Source of the DNA: Anaerovibrio slackiae
Lineage (GTDB): Bacteria; Bacillota; Negativicutes; Selenomonadales; Selenomonadaceae
Reading direction: 5' to 3'
NCBI RefSeq assembly: GCF_009695585.1
Contig: NZ_VUNR01000009.1
Span: 30,933-94,932, forward strand
DNA: 64,000 nucleotides
Shown here: positions 1-8,554 of the stretch, piece by piece
Position numbering within the stretch: position 1 is the first letter of the stretch
Layout: every line of letters begins with the position of its first letter
The notes under the pieces: model-generated
Told to the model about the DNA's origin: nothing
Database searches by the model: none
The model's input: only the letters and a program-made list of their open reading frames with translations
Position numbers and translations under genes: made by a program

Positions 1-588
1 GAAACTTATGCTTTTTATATCATGGAGGAGGGCAGGGAGCCGTTTGCTTTTGATGCCTTGTCCAGTGGCTATGCCGCTGTTTTGGATATTGTGACAGACC
101 TGATGATACGTATGGAGCATAAGGCAAAGAACAAATATGACCTGGAAGGGATTGTTTTAATAGATGAGATAGAAGCTCATCTTCATTTGTCATTGCAAAA
201 AAACATTTTGCCTATGCTGACGGAACTTTTCCCGAATATTCAGTTTATTGTCAGCACCCATTCGCCATTTATCCTGAATTCCATCTCTAATGTTGTCATT
301 TACGATTTCGAAAATAAGACTTTGGTGAATACGGAGGAAGGATTATCCAATATTCCTTATAAGGGTGTTGTAGAAGGGTATTTTGGTGCTTCCCAGCTTT
401 CAGATGAGCTGAAAAAGAAATTTGCCAGATATCAGGAGCTGTATGGCAAGGAGAAGCTGACAGATGATGATGTCAACGAAATTATGCATTTGGAAAGTTA
501 TCTTGATAAAATTCCTGATTATTTGGCACTGGATATTATGGCAGATTATCAGAAAATGAAGCTGGAATTGCTGGATAGGGTAGAATGA
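1..588 (+). CDS. AAA-family ATPase, 3' part (defence type)
   Basis: This is the C-terminal part of an ATP-binding protein whose start lies left of the window; the frame is open to base 1. Visible are an ABC-like signature region (FDALSSGYAAVLDI), a Walker B strand with its acidic pair (IVLIDEIEAHLH) and a switch-histidine segment (FIVSTHSPFIL). That order is typical of the AAA_15/AAA_21 (OLD-like) ATPases found with nucleases or other effectors in retron, Septu and similar defence operons. A Lys/Glu-rich helical tail ends one base before the next start codon, so two genes were translationally coupled. The family is firm. A defence role is inference, because the partner is broken. Confidence 0.8.
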   Translation, partial: ETYAFYIMEEGREPFAFDALSSGYAAVLDIVTDLMIRMEHKAKNKYDLEGIVLIDEIEAHLHLSLQKNILPMLTELFPNIQFIVSTHSPFILNSISNVVIYDFENKTLVNTEEGLSNIPYKGVVEGYFGASQLSDELKKKFARYQELYGKEKLTDDDVNEIMHLESYLDKIPDYLALDIMADYQKMKLELLDRVE

Positions 589-589
589 T

Positions 590-679
590 ATGGTGAAATG
601 TGAGTTTGCTTCCTTCAAGCGTGATTACATTAGGGATAATTTGGAGAAATATGAGAATTTGCTTGTGTTTTTGCAGTGA
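590..679 (+). pseudogene. Truncated partner gene of the ATPase
   Basis: An ATG one base after the ATPase stop opens a 29-codon frame (starts MVKCEFASFKRDYIRDN) that ends at TGA 677-679. The spacing is that of the second gene of a two-gene operon, but the product is far too short for a known effector. In the +2 frame relative to this ORF, the sequence stays open over the stop and runs to a TAA near 783 with protein-like content (for example EWFKDESDMN). This looks like a frameshifted or internally deleted gene. I do not recognise the family. It could instead be a real micropeptide. Confidence 0.45.
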
Positions 680-839
680 GTGTTGCCAAGTTTAACCTAA
701 TCTGCTTCATTAAGTGCCTAAGCGTTAGGAGTGAGTGGTTCAAAGATGAAAGTGATATGAATTGTAATGTCCATCCTATATAAATTGTATTTTGGTGGAC
801 GGTTTTTCGTGAGATTGCTACAGGTTGGAGGTGAGTGTG

Positions 840-2414
840 ATGGGGACATATTTTAATCCTGATAACGGAAGCTTTAAGCAGGCAGTTAGAAGCTTTATTT
901 ATGTAGATAAGACGGAATTGATACGCCATACCAACAGGGTGCTGGGAACGGAGTATAAGTGCATTGCCCTGAGTCATGCCAGGCGGTTTGGCAAATCCCA
1001 GGCGGCAGGTATGCTTGATGCTTATTACAGTCTTGGCAGTGATTCCAGAGAGCTGTTTGCTCCCTTTAGGATTGCTGAGGATAGGGATTTTGCGAAGCAT
1101 TTAAACAAATATAATGTCATCCACCTGGATATATCTTCCTTTGAGGGGACATATCAGGACAATATTGTAGCCGGTATCAAGAAAGTGCTTTATAATGATA
1201 TTAAGAGAAGTTTGCCTGATATTATTGAGCTGGATAATCCAATTGCTACTATTCTTAATGATGTTTATAAGCAAACAAATCGCCAGCTGGTAATCATCAT
1301 TGATGAGTGGGATTGCGTGGTGCGCAACTATGGTGACAAGCCGGAGGTAGTGCATTTATATCTGCAATTCCTGCATGATTTGTTCAAGAGCGAGGAGTCT
1401 AAGTCCTTTTTGGCTCTGGCTTATATTACCGGCATATTGCCTATAAAGAAAATAGAAAATGAGTCTGCACTGAATAATTTTGCGGAATATACCATGCTGG
1501 ACTCAAAAAATCTGGCACAGTACTTCGGGTTTACTGAGGCAGAGGTAAGAGAGCTGTGTGAAAGGTTTGAGATGGATTTTGATTCGGTCAAAACATGGTA
1601 TAATGGCTACCTGATAAATGGGTTGCACATGTATAATCCAAATTCAGTGTATAGTGCTATGTTTAATCAATCGCTGGATTCTTACTGGCGCAATACATCA
1701 TCTTTCACGATGATTAATCGCTTTATTACCTTGAATTTTTCCGGGCTGAAGGATGATGTGCTGAATATGCTGGCAGGCGGCAGGGCTGATGTGAATGTTA
1801 TTCACTTTAAAAATGATTTCTTGGGAATTAATTCCAAGGATGATGCACTGACTGCCTTGATACATCTGGGCTACCTGGGCTATGATGCGGAACGCAAAGA
1901 GGCATATATGCCTAATTATGAAGTGGCTACAGCCTTTCAATCGGCTCTTCAGACAGGGCAGTGGAAGGAGATTGCTGAAGCTATTTCTAATTGTGATAAA
2001 TTGCTATGGGCAACAATAGATAAAGACTCGGATAAGGTGGCGGAGATGATAGAGGTTGCTCATGAAAGCTACACATCCGTGTTCAAGTATAATGACGAAA
2101 ATTCGCTGAGCTGTGTATTGACGATGGCATATTTCACTGCTCCTGCTTATTACACGGTTATCAGGGAACTGCCAAGCGGTAAGGGCTTTGTGGATTTTGC
2201 CTTTTTGCCGCGCCGTGAGTCAGGCAACAGGCCGGCAATTCTGGTGGAGCTCAAGGTGGATAAAACTGCGGAAACGGCAATCAGGCAGATATTGGAACGC
2301 AGATATATGGGTGTCTTGCAGCAGTATAAGGGTGAGATTATTATTGTGGGGCTAAGCTATGATAGGGAAAGTAAGCATCATACCTGTGAGATCAGGAGCA
2401 TAAAAAATATGTAA
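840..2414 (+). CDS. AAA-ATPase-like / PD-(D/E)XK nuclease family protein
   Basis: A 524-residue protein of the family that joins an AAA-ATPase_like domain (PF09820 type) to a C-terminal PD-(D/E)XK nuclease-like domain (PDDEXK_9 type). The N-terminus has the family's opening (MGTYFNPDNGSFKQAV, then YVDKTELI). A P-loop-like segment (SHARRFGKSQ) lies near residue 50 and a Walker B-like strand (VIIIDEWD) near residue 160. The C-terminal part holds FVDFAFLPRR followed by AILVELKVDK, the D...ExK nuclease core. The ATG at 840 is preferred over a TTG at 825 because GGAGG at 827-831 sits 8 bases before it. Such genes are often multicopy in gut anaerobes; their function is not established. Confidence 0.85.
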   Translation: MGTYFNPDNGSFKQAVRSFIYVDKTELIRHTNRVLGTEYKCIALSHARRFGKSQAAGMLDAYYSLGSDSRELFAPFRIAEDRDFAKHLNKYNVIHLDISSFEGTYQDNIVAGIKKVLYNDIKRSLPDIIELDNPIATILNDVYKQTNRQLVIIIDEWDCVVRNYGDKPEVVHLYLQFLHDLFKSEESKSFLALAYITGILPIKKIENESALNNFAEYTMLDSKNLAQYFGFTEAEVRELCERFEMDFDSVKTWYNGYLINGLHMYNPNSVYSAMFNQSLDSYWRNTSSFTMINRFITLNFSGLKDDVLNMLAGGRADVNVIHFKNDFLGINSKDDALTALIHLGYLGYDAERKEAYMPNYEVATAFQSALQTGQWKEIAEAISNCDKLLWATIDKDSDKVAEMIEVAHESYTSVFKYNDENSLSCVLTMAYFTAPAYYTVIRELPSGKGFVDFAFLPRRESGNRPAILVELKVDKTAETAIRQILERRYMGVLQQYKGEIIIVGLSYDRESKHHTCEIRSIKNM

Positions 2415-2451
2415 TATACAGTTTTTTAGGCAATTTTTTCCAGCATACAAC

Positions 2452-2508
2452 AAAAACGCTCTTATTGACCTGGTAATGAAATCAGGCAATAAGAGCGTTT
2501 GTTTTTTG
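2452..2508. terminator. Bidirectional intrinsic terminator
   Basis: Near-perfect inverted repeat with arms ACGCTCTTATTG and CAATAAGAGCGT. An A-run precedes it and a T-run follows it. It lies between the convergent genes ending at 2414 (+) and 2540 (-), so it can serve both. Confidence 0.85.
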
Positions 2509-2539
2509 TAATACTAGCTTATGGCTTGCTGGTCAGGCA

Positions 2540-2740
2540 TTACTGCTGAGGAACGACGTCGTTCAGGGCGGTGATCAGCTCGTCGATGTCGATGCCGTGA
2601 GCCATGGCGCCCTGCTCGATGTTCTCGAAGTGGGCAGCGGCGCAGCCGATGCAGCCCATGCCGGCCTGCATGAATACAGGTACGGTGTCAGGGTAGTTGG
2701 TAACAACCTCCATGATGGACATTTCTTTGGTGATAGTCAT
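2540..2740 (-). CDS. DUF1858 domain protein (redox-disulfide type)
   Basis: A 66-residue protein made of one DUF1858 domain. The hallmark is the CxxC pair in GMGCIGCAAAHFENIEQG near residues 30-33, followed by a short helical tail (DIDELITALNDVV). The family is common in anaerobes, as a single protein or fused to hybrid-cluster or redox proteins; a thiol-disulfide or metal/sulfur-carrier role has been proposed but not proved. Start: ATG preceded on the minus strand by AAGGAGG. It is monocistronic, with its own promoter and terminator. Confidence 0.85.
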   Translation of the reverse strand: MTITKEMSIMEVVTNYPDTVPVFMQAGMGCIGCAAAHFENIEQGAMAHGIDIDELITALNDVVPQQ

Positions 2741-2794
2741 ATAAAAAATCCTCCTTAAAGATTTGCTCGTTATTTGTCTTCTCCAGACGGAAAT

Positions 2795-2823
2795 ATTATA
2801 TCACAGATTGAGTTTTTGAGCAA
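2795..2823 (-). promoter_or_regulatory. Sigma-70 promoter of the DUF1858 gene
   Basis: On the minus strand, TTGCTC (2823-2818), a 17-base spacer and a perfect TATAAT (2800-2795), about 55 bases before the start codon. Confidence 0.65.
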
Positions 2824-2869
2824 AAAATGTATAATAGAAGGACAGGCAGGAAATTTGCCGGTTGGTGTG

Positions 2870-2897
2870 TATAATTAAAGAAATGATAATCATTTTA
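2870..2897 (+). promoter_or_regulatory. -10 element overlapped by a Fur-box-like operator
   Basis: A TATAAT at 2870-2875 is followed at 2879-2897 by a site matching the classical 19-base Fur consensus at 14 positions; its core is ATGATAATCATTTT. The placement just downstream of the -10 fits iron-dependent repression of the polysaccharide deacetylase gene starting at 2925. The -35 is poor. This is a sequence match only. Confidence 0.5.
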
Positions 2898-2924
2898 ATG
2901 TAATTTTAATATTTGGGGGATATA

Positions 2925-3797
2925 ATGGACATGTTGAAAGATAAATTTAAAGAAAAATTGCAGAGGCTTTCCAGCAGGGAGCTGATCTATGGGCTGGTGG
3001 CGGCTGTGGTCTGCCTGGTGGTGGCCATGGCGGTGCAGCTGCAGCCGGAGAAGCAGGAGGCGGCAGCTATGCCGGTGGCACAGGTGACGGTGCAGGATGA
3101 TCCCCGGACGGTGATGGTGCTGAACTACCACAAGGTGGTGGATGAGCACATGTCCTTGTCCGTACCGCTGGCGGATTTTGAGCAGCACATGAAGTGGCTG
3201 AAGGAGTATGGCTATACCAGCATTACGCCGGAGGAATTGTATGAGTTCATCGTCAATGGCAGTGAGCTGCCAGAGAAGCCGGTGCTGATTACCTTTGATG
3301 ATGGCTATAAGGACAACTATACCAATGCCTATCCGATTATGAAGAAGTACGGCTTCAAGGGGACAATCTTTGTGGTGACGGGCTTTTTGGGGGTGTATGA
3401 CAACTATATGACCTGGGAGCAGGCAAAGGAGCTGGCAGATAATGGTTTTTCCATTGAATCCCATACCTATAGCCACAAGTCCATGACGGAGGCAAGCGAT
3501 GAGGAGATTTCCAAGGAGCTTACCAAGTCAAGAGATACTATCAAGAACAAGCTGGGGATTGATGCTGATTTTATGGCTTATCCTACCGGCACATATAATC
3601 TCCATATAGCGGAGCTGGTGCAGAAGGCAGGCTACAAGGGGGCTTTTACGATTAAGTATGATAATGTCAGCAGGGAAAGCAATGTGTACGCCCTGGAGCG
3701 TGTACCTATTTTCCATACGGAAAATACCAATAAGGATTTTTTGGAGCGTATTCAATATCTGCCGCTGCTGTACAAGTACGGCTGGGTTAAAAATTGA
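2925..3797 (+). CDS. Polysaccharide deacetylase family protein, membrane-anchored
   Basis: A 290-residue protein with an N-terminal signal anchor (about residues 19-38) and an extracytoplasmic NodB-type carbohydrate esterase 4 domain. Motif 1 is TFDDGY with D125 and D126, the catalytic base and a metal ligand. Motif 2 is SHTYSH with metal ligands H180 and H184. Motif 3 is AYPTG. It probably removes acetyl groups from an N-acetylated glycan such as peptidoglycan or a surface polysaccharide; the substrate cannot be read from sequence. ATG 2925 is preferred over TTG 2913 because of the G-rich site at 2915-2919. A Fur-like box lies upstream. Confidence 0.88.
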   Translation: MDMLKDKFKEKLQRLSSRELIYGLVAAVVCLVVAMAVQLQPEKQEAAAMPVAQVTVQDDPRTVMVLNYHKVVDEHMSLSVPLADFEQHMKWLKEYGYTSITPEELYEFIVNGSELPEKPVLITFDDGYKDNYTNAYPIMKKYGFKGTIFVVTGFLGVYDNYMTWEQAKELADNGFSIESHTYSHKSMTEASDEEISKELTKSRDTIKNKLGIDADFMAYPTGTYNLHIAELVQKAGYKGAFTIKYDNVSRESNVYALERVPIFHTENTNKDFLERIQYLPLLYKYGWVKN

Positions 3798-3810
3798 TGC
3801 CCTGTATGAT

Positions 3811-3842
3811 GACAGGAAGCAAAAAGCTTCTGTTGTGTTTTG
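3811..3842 (+). terminator. Weak intrinsic terminator
   Basis: Hairpin GAAGC-AAAAA-GCTTC, extended by ACAG/CTGT with one bulged G, then a T-rich tract, just after the deacetylase gene. Confidence 0.45.
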
Positions 3843-3872
3843 GTGTTTAGCTTTAATTGAAAATCAGGTGCG

Positions 3873-3980
3873 ATTTAAGTAAGATTTTAGTGAGGCTTAA
3901 GTAAGGTTTTAATGAGGTTTAGGTGAAATTTGAGTAGATTTTAAGTGAATTTTTAAGTGAAATTTAGTTGAATTTCAGGA
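3873..3980 (+). repeat. Degenerate AT-rich tandem repeat
   Basis: About seven imperfect units of 11-15 bases around the theme TTTAAGTGAA fill the leader of the RND operon. They contain no reading frame and no clear hairpin. Confidence 0.55.
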
Positions 3981-4002
3981 CGGATGCTGGAGATGGTAAT
4001 TT

Positions 4003-5283
4003 GTGAGACATCAGATACAAAATCTGAGGAATAGGAAGATGTTGACAGCAGGAGTGATTTGCCTGCTGTTGATTATTTTTATGGTGGCTTACCGGGTGTC
4101 AGAGCAGCAGGCTGGCGGCCCGAAGAAGCAGGAGCTGACGCAGGTAGAGGTATACAGACTGCAGCGGGGGGATTTGGCAAAGCATATTTCCCTGACGGGG
4201 CAGACTGTTTCGGATGCCAGCATTACCTTGTCACCAAAGTATGCCGGCAGGGTAACGGCGGTGAATGTGGAGCTGGGGGACCGGGTGAAAGAGGGACAGA
4301 TTCTGCTGGTGCAGGATACGGAGGACCTGGATATTGCCATCGGGCAGGCCCGGGCGGAGGCCGAGGCGGCAGGAGCTGATGCGGTGACTACCCAGGCTGG
4401 CTACTATGCCGACTTCCTCAAGGCCGAGGCGGCCTACGATATTCAGAAGCAGCATTATGACCGGCAGCAGTATTTGTACTCCATCGGGGCCATTTCCCAG
4501 GATACCCTGGACTCTGCCCGTGACCAGTATGTGACGGCCAAGGCTGCCTATGACTCCCTGGCCAACCAGTCGGAGGGAGGCGGCACTCCTGCCAGTGTCC
4601 GTTCCAAGGAGCTGGCAGCCGTCAAGAGCAGGTACAATGTGAAGGCACTGGAAAAGCAGCGCAGTGACATGTTTCTCCGGGCGCCCCGGGACGGGGTAAT
4701 CAGCTACCGGAATGCCGAGGTGGGGGGCTATCTTACCGCAGGTTCCAAGGTGCTGACGCTGGTGGATAACAGCCATATTTATGTGGATTGCAGCCTGTCG
4801 GAAAATGATGCGGCCGTGCTGGAGCCGGGCATGGATGTGAATGTTACTATTGATGCCATGGGGCAGGACTTTACCGGCAAGCTGGTCTTTGTCAGCCCTG
4901 CCATGGGTGATGACAGCAAAACCTTTATGGTGCGTATTTCCCTGGATGCTGACAGGTCGGCAATCAAGTCCGGGCTCTTTGCCCGCTCTGCCATAGATAT
5001 TTTGCAGAAGAAGGACACGCTGTTTGTGCCCAAGGAAGCAATCCTGACAAAAAATGGACGTACATCCGTGTATGTATATGATGAGAATACGGGCACAGTG
5101 CAGGAAAAGCAGGTGACTATCGGCCTGATGAATGATAAGGAGGCTGAGATTGTAGAAGGCCTTTCGGAAGGGGAGCTGGTTGTGACTTCCGGCCAGGACA
5201 GGCTGCAGAATGATATGAGGGTAAAGGTCAAGGAGACTGCCGCGAAGCAGGAGGATAGTGCCGGGGAGGCTGGAGAGTCATGA
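4003..5283 (+). CDS. RND efflux periplasmic adaptor (MFP/HlyD family)
   Basis: A 426-residue membrane-fusion protein linking an inner-membrane RND pump to the outer membrane. An N-terminal anchor (residues 14-30) is followed by the first half of a lipoyl-like domain (GRVTAVNVELGDRVKEGQIL, about 80-100). An alpha-helical hairpin with a Gln/Ala-rich coiled coil spans about 110-215. The second lipoyl half (LRAPRDGVISYRNAEVGG) begins near 225, then beta-barrel and membrane-proximal domains and a charged tail. GTG 4003 gives the complete anchor; ATG 4039 with GAGGA upstream is an alternative. The stop overlaps the next start (ATGA), so it is coupled to the permease. No TolC-like gene is nearby. 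Confidence 0.9.
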   Translation: MRHQIQNLRNRKMLTAGVICLLLIIFMVAYRVSEQQAGGPKKQELTQVEVYRLQRGDLAKHISLTGQTVSDASITLSPKYAGRVTAVNVELGDRVKEGQILLVQDTEDLDIAIGQARAEAEAAGADAVTTQAGYYADFLKAEAAYDIQKQHYDRQQYLYSIGAISQDTLDSARDQYVTAKAAYDSLANQSEGGGTPASVRSKELAAVKSRYNVKALEKQRSDMFLRAPRDGVISYRNAEVGGYLTAGSKVLTLVDNSHIYVDCSLSENDAAVLEPGMDVNVTIDAMGQDFTGKLVFVSPAMGDDSKTFMVRISLDADRSAIKSGLFARSAIDILQKKDTLFVPKEAILTKNGRTSVYVYDENTGTVQEKQVTIGLMNDKEAEIVEGLSEGELVVTSGQDRLQNDMRVKVKETAAKQEDSAGEAGES

Positions 5284-8200
5284 ATCTTACACGATTTTCC
5301 ATTAAGCGTCCCATCGGCATTTCCATGATTGTGCTGTTTTTTGTGGTGCTGGGCATGTTCAGCTTTTACCGTATAGGCGTGGAGCTGCTGCCTGCCCTGA
5401 ATACGCCTTATGTTTCAGTCTTTGTCCGCTATCCGGGGGCCAATGCCGAGTCGGTTGAGCAGCAGGTGATTAAGCCTATTGAGGATGCCCTTTCTTCCCT
5501 GTCCAATGTGAAGACCATGAATTCCTCTGCCCGCTACGAAAGCGGCAGGGTGGGGCTGGAGCTGGAATTTGATGCAGATGCGGACCAGGCGGCTATTGAT
5601 GCCACCAAGAAGGTGGAGAGCATCCGCTATCAGCTGCCGGATGAGGCAGAGGAGCCGGTGGTTATCAAGCACGATGAAAATGACCAGCCTATTGTGGAGA
5701 TTGCTGTTACGGCGGATATGCCCCTGTCGGGGCTCTATGCCAAGGTGGATAACCAGTTTGCGGATGTTATCCAGCAGGCAGGCGGCGTCTCGGAGATTGA
5801 GGTCCGGGGCGGCGTTGACCGGGAAGTGGCCGTAGAGGTGGACCGGGGCAGGATGGCGGCTTATCAGCTGACCATGAATGATATTGTCAGCGCCATCAGG
5901 AATGAGAATCAGCTGCTGCCATCCGGTACGATTTATACAGATACTTCCCGGTCTGATGTGCGGATGATTGCCCAGTACAGGCATGTGGAGGACATTGAAA
6001 AGCTGTTTGTGCAGAATACTGTCAAGCAGCAGGTGCCCCTGACGGCGGTGGCGGATATTCGCCATCAGGATGCCAGGACTGCCCGCATCGGCAGGGTGAA
6101 CGGCAGGGCGGCTGTCAATCTGGAAATCTACAAGAATAGTGATGCCAATGTGGTGGAAACCTCAAGGAATATCCACGAGAAGCTGGCGGAGCTGAGGGAG
6201 AAGAATCCTGATTATACCTTTACGGTGGTCAGCGATGATGCGGATTATGTGAATACTGCCCTGCACAATACGCTGGGAACATTGGTGGAGGGCCTGTGTA
6301 CCACGGGGCTGGTGCTTTTCCTGTTCCTGCGGGGCTGGCGTTCTACGGCAGCGGTTATGGTGGCTATTCCTACTTCCCTGATTGCCACCTTTTTCGTTAT
6401 GTACATAGCCGGTTTTACCTTCAACATGATGTCCCTGATGGGCATGACCCTGTGCATCGGTATTCTGGTGGATGATTCTATCGTGGTGCTGGAAAATATC
6501 GTCCGGCATCTGCAGATGGGGGAGCAGCCTGCTGAGGCGGCGGAAAGGGGACGTAATGAAATCGGCATGGCAGCTATTGCCATTACTTTGTGCGATGCGG
6601 TGACTTTTTTGCCTATTGCCTTTATGTCCGGCATGACAGGCCAGTTTTTCCGCCAGTTCGGACTGACTATTGTCTTTGCCGGCATGTTTTCCCTGTTTGT
6701 GTCCTTTACCCTGACGCCTATGCTGGCTTCCCAGCTCTTTAAAAAGGGCTGGCAGGTGCCAAAGCACAGGCTGTGGGATTTTATGGACAATGTGGAGCGC
6801 TGGGCGGTGGTGCATTATGAAAGGCTGCTCCGCAAGAGCTTTCATCATCAGAAGGCGGTGCTGCTGTCTGCCCTGGGGCTTTTTGCGGGGGTAATCACGC
6901 TGGTGCCTACCAGCGTAATCGGTACGGAGTATATGCCTCGTTCTGACGAAGGCAGCTTTCAGATTATGGTGGAGCTGCCGGTAAGCCGTACCGTGGAGGA
7001 AACGGACAAGGTGCTGAAGGTGCTGGAGGACAAGCTGGATACAGTGCCGGAGGTGAAGTATTATCTCACTCGTGGCGGCGGCAGTAATGCCTACGAGGGG
7101 CGCATCAAGGTGCAGCTGGTGAACCGCAGCGACCGCAGCCGCAGTATCTGGGATGTGACCAATGAGCTGCGGCAGTTTGTGAAAAATAATGATTTTAATG
7201 GTGCTAATATCCGCATTATGGAAACCCAGACCTCGGTGGCAGGCGTGTCCGGCGGTGGCGGCCCCGGCAATGGGGGCGCACTGAGGATTGAACTGCGGGG
7301 CAGTGACAATGAGAAGCTGATTGCAGAGTCAAACCGCATCATGGAGATGCTGAAGGAAAAGGGCAATGGCATTTCTGATGTAAGCAGCACCTATACGGAG
7401 GGGCTGCCGGAGCTGCAAATGACCGTGGACAGGGAAAAAATCCGTACCATGGGGGTGTCCCTGGGGGATATTGATAGTGCTATGAGCTCGGTGATTTCCG
7501 GCCGCAGTGCCGGAACCCTGGTGAATGATCCCCTGAATGAAAATCAGGATACTGATATCAAGGTACGCTTCAAGGGGGCAGATGGCTACAAGGTGTCGGA
7601 TATTTCCGCCATCCCTGTATCTACAGGCGATAGGACTGTTTTTCTGGGGGATGTGGCTGATATAAAATATGGCACCGGCCCTGTGACCATCCGCCGTGTG
7701 GATAAGCAGCGGGCCATCTCTATCAGTGCCAATATCGGGGCAAGGCCCCTGAATGAGGTGATTCAGGAGGTGGAGGCTGATTTGCAGGGGATGCAGCTGG
7801 ATGAGACTGTCAGCTACAGATTTAAGGGGCAGGCCACCAATATGAATGATACCTATCAACAGCTGGTTATGGCCCTTTTGATGGCCATGGTGCTTATCTA
7901 CATGCTGCTGGCAGTGCTGTATGAGTCGGTGCTGACGCCTTTTATCCGTATGTTTTCCCTGCCGCTGGGGCTGATTGGCTCCCTTTTGTTCCTGCTCTTT
8001 ACGGGCAATACCCTGAATTTGTACTCCATGATTGGCATACTGGTGATGGACGGCGTGGTGGCAAAGAACGGCACCCTGCTGCTGGATTATACCATGACCT
8101 TGCAGGAGCGGGGCTATTCGGCCTGGAATGCCATTATTGAGGCAGGCAAGGTGCGCCTGAAGCCGATTTTTATGACGACTATTACCATGATTGTGGGCAT

Positions 8201-8402
8201 GCTGCCTACGGCCCTGGCTATGACGGAGGGGGCGGAGACACGTGTCAGCATGGCCTGGGTTATTATCGGCGGCTTGATTACCTCTACGATTTTTACGTTA
8301 ATTGTCATACCAATTATCTTCATGTTTTTTGAGAATTATCCGCCTCGTACCTGGGGAAGCCTGTTCAGGCGCAAATGTTTTTCAAAGGCAAATATATCTT
8401 GA
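5280..8402 (+). CDS. RND multidrug efflux permease (AcrB/HAE1 type)
   Basis: A 1040-residue proton-driven inner-membrane pump of full family length. It shows the duplicated RND layout: TM1 at the N-terminus, a first periplasmic loop, TM2-7, a second loop from about 560 to 860, then TM8-12. The proton-relay acidic pair is D398-D399 in GILVDDSIVVLENI. The N-terminus has the family signature ISMIVLFFVVLG, and GANAESVEQQVIKPIE lies near residue 55. A glycine-rich stretch (SGGGGPGNGG) in the second periplasmic loop is unusual. Substrates cannot be predicted. It is translationally coupled to the adaptor gene. Confidence 0.93.
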   Translation: MNLTRFSIKRPIGISMIVLFFVVLGMFSFYRIGVELLPALNTPYVSVFVRYPGANAESVEQQVIKPIEDALSSLSNVKTMNSSARYESGRVGLELEFDADADQAAIDATKKVESIRYQLPDEAEEPVVIKHDENDQPIVEIAVTADMPLSGLYAKVDNQFADVIQQAGGVSEIEVRGGVDREVAVEVDRGRMAAYQLTMNDIVSAIRNENQLLPSGTIYTDTSRSDVRMIAQYRHVEDIEKLFVQNTVKQQVPLTAVADIRHQDARTARIGRVNGRAAVNLEIYKNSDANVVETSRNIHEKLAELREKNPDYTFTVVSDDADYVNTALHNTLGTLVEGLCTTGLVLFLFLRGWRSTAAVMVAIPTSLIATFFVMYIAGFTFNMMSLMGMTLCIGILVDDSIVVLENIVRHLQMGEQPAEAAERGRNEIGMAAIAITLCDAVTFLPIAFMSGMTGQFFRQFGLTIVFAGMFSLFVSFTLTPMLASQLFKKGWQVPKHRLWDFMDNVERWAVVHYERLLRKSFHHQKAVLLSALGLFAGVITLVPTSVIGTEYMPRSDEGSFQIMVELPVSRTVEETDKVLKVLEDKLDTVPEVKYYLTRGGGSNAYEGRIKVQLVNRSDRSRSIWDVTNELRQFVKNNDFNGANIRIMETQTSVAGVSGGGGPGNGGALRIELRGSDNEKLIAESNRIMEMLKEKGNGISDVSSTYTEGLPELQMTVDREKIRTMGVSLGDIDSAMSSVISGRSAGTLVNDPLNENQDTDIKVRFKGADGYKVSDISAIPVSTGDRTVFLGDVADIKYGTGPVTIRRVDKQRAISISANIGARPLNEVIQEVEADLQGMQLDETVSYRFKGQATNMNDTYQQLVMALLMAMVLIYMLLAVLYESVLTPFIRMFSLPLGLIGSLLFLLFTGNTLNLYSMIGILVMDGVVAKNGTLLLDYTMTLQERGYSAWNAIIEAGKVRLKPIFMTTITMIVGMLPTALAMTEGAETRVSMAWVIIGGLITSTIFTLIVIPIIFMFFENYPPRTWGSLFRRKCFSKANIS

Positions 8403-8458
8403 CATGCATGGGGTTTTTTTATATATTAACTAATATAGGAAATTTGTCTAACGTATTA

Positions 8459-8530
8459 TGGCAGTATTGCATCATTATAGCGTTGCAACGTTATTGCATT
8501 GCTGCGCTGCAGTATTGCACTGTTATTTGT
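8459..8530 (+). repeat. Short imperfect repeats (ATTGCA type)
   Basis: At least five copies of TATTGCA/GTTGCA-like heptamers, including two copies of GCAGTATTGCA, lie in the leader of the flavodiiron gene. No coding potential is seen. Confidence 0.5.
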
Positions 8531-8554
8531 GCTTGGAAAGGTGGTTAAAGTTTA

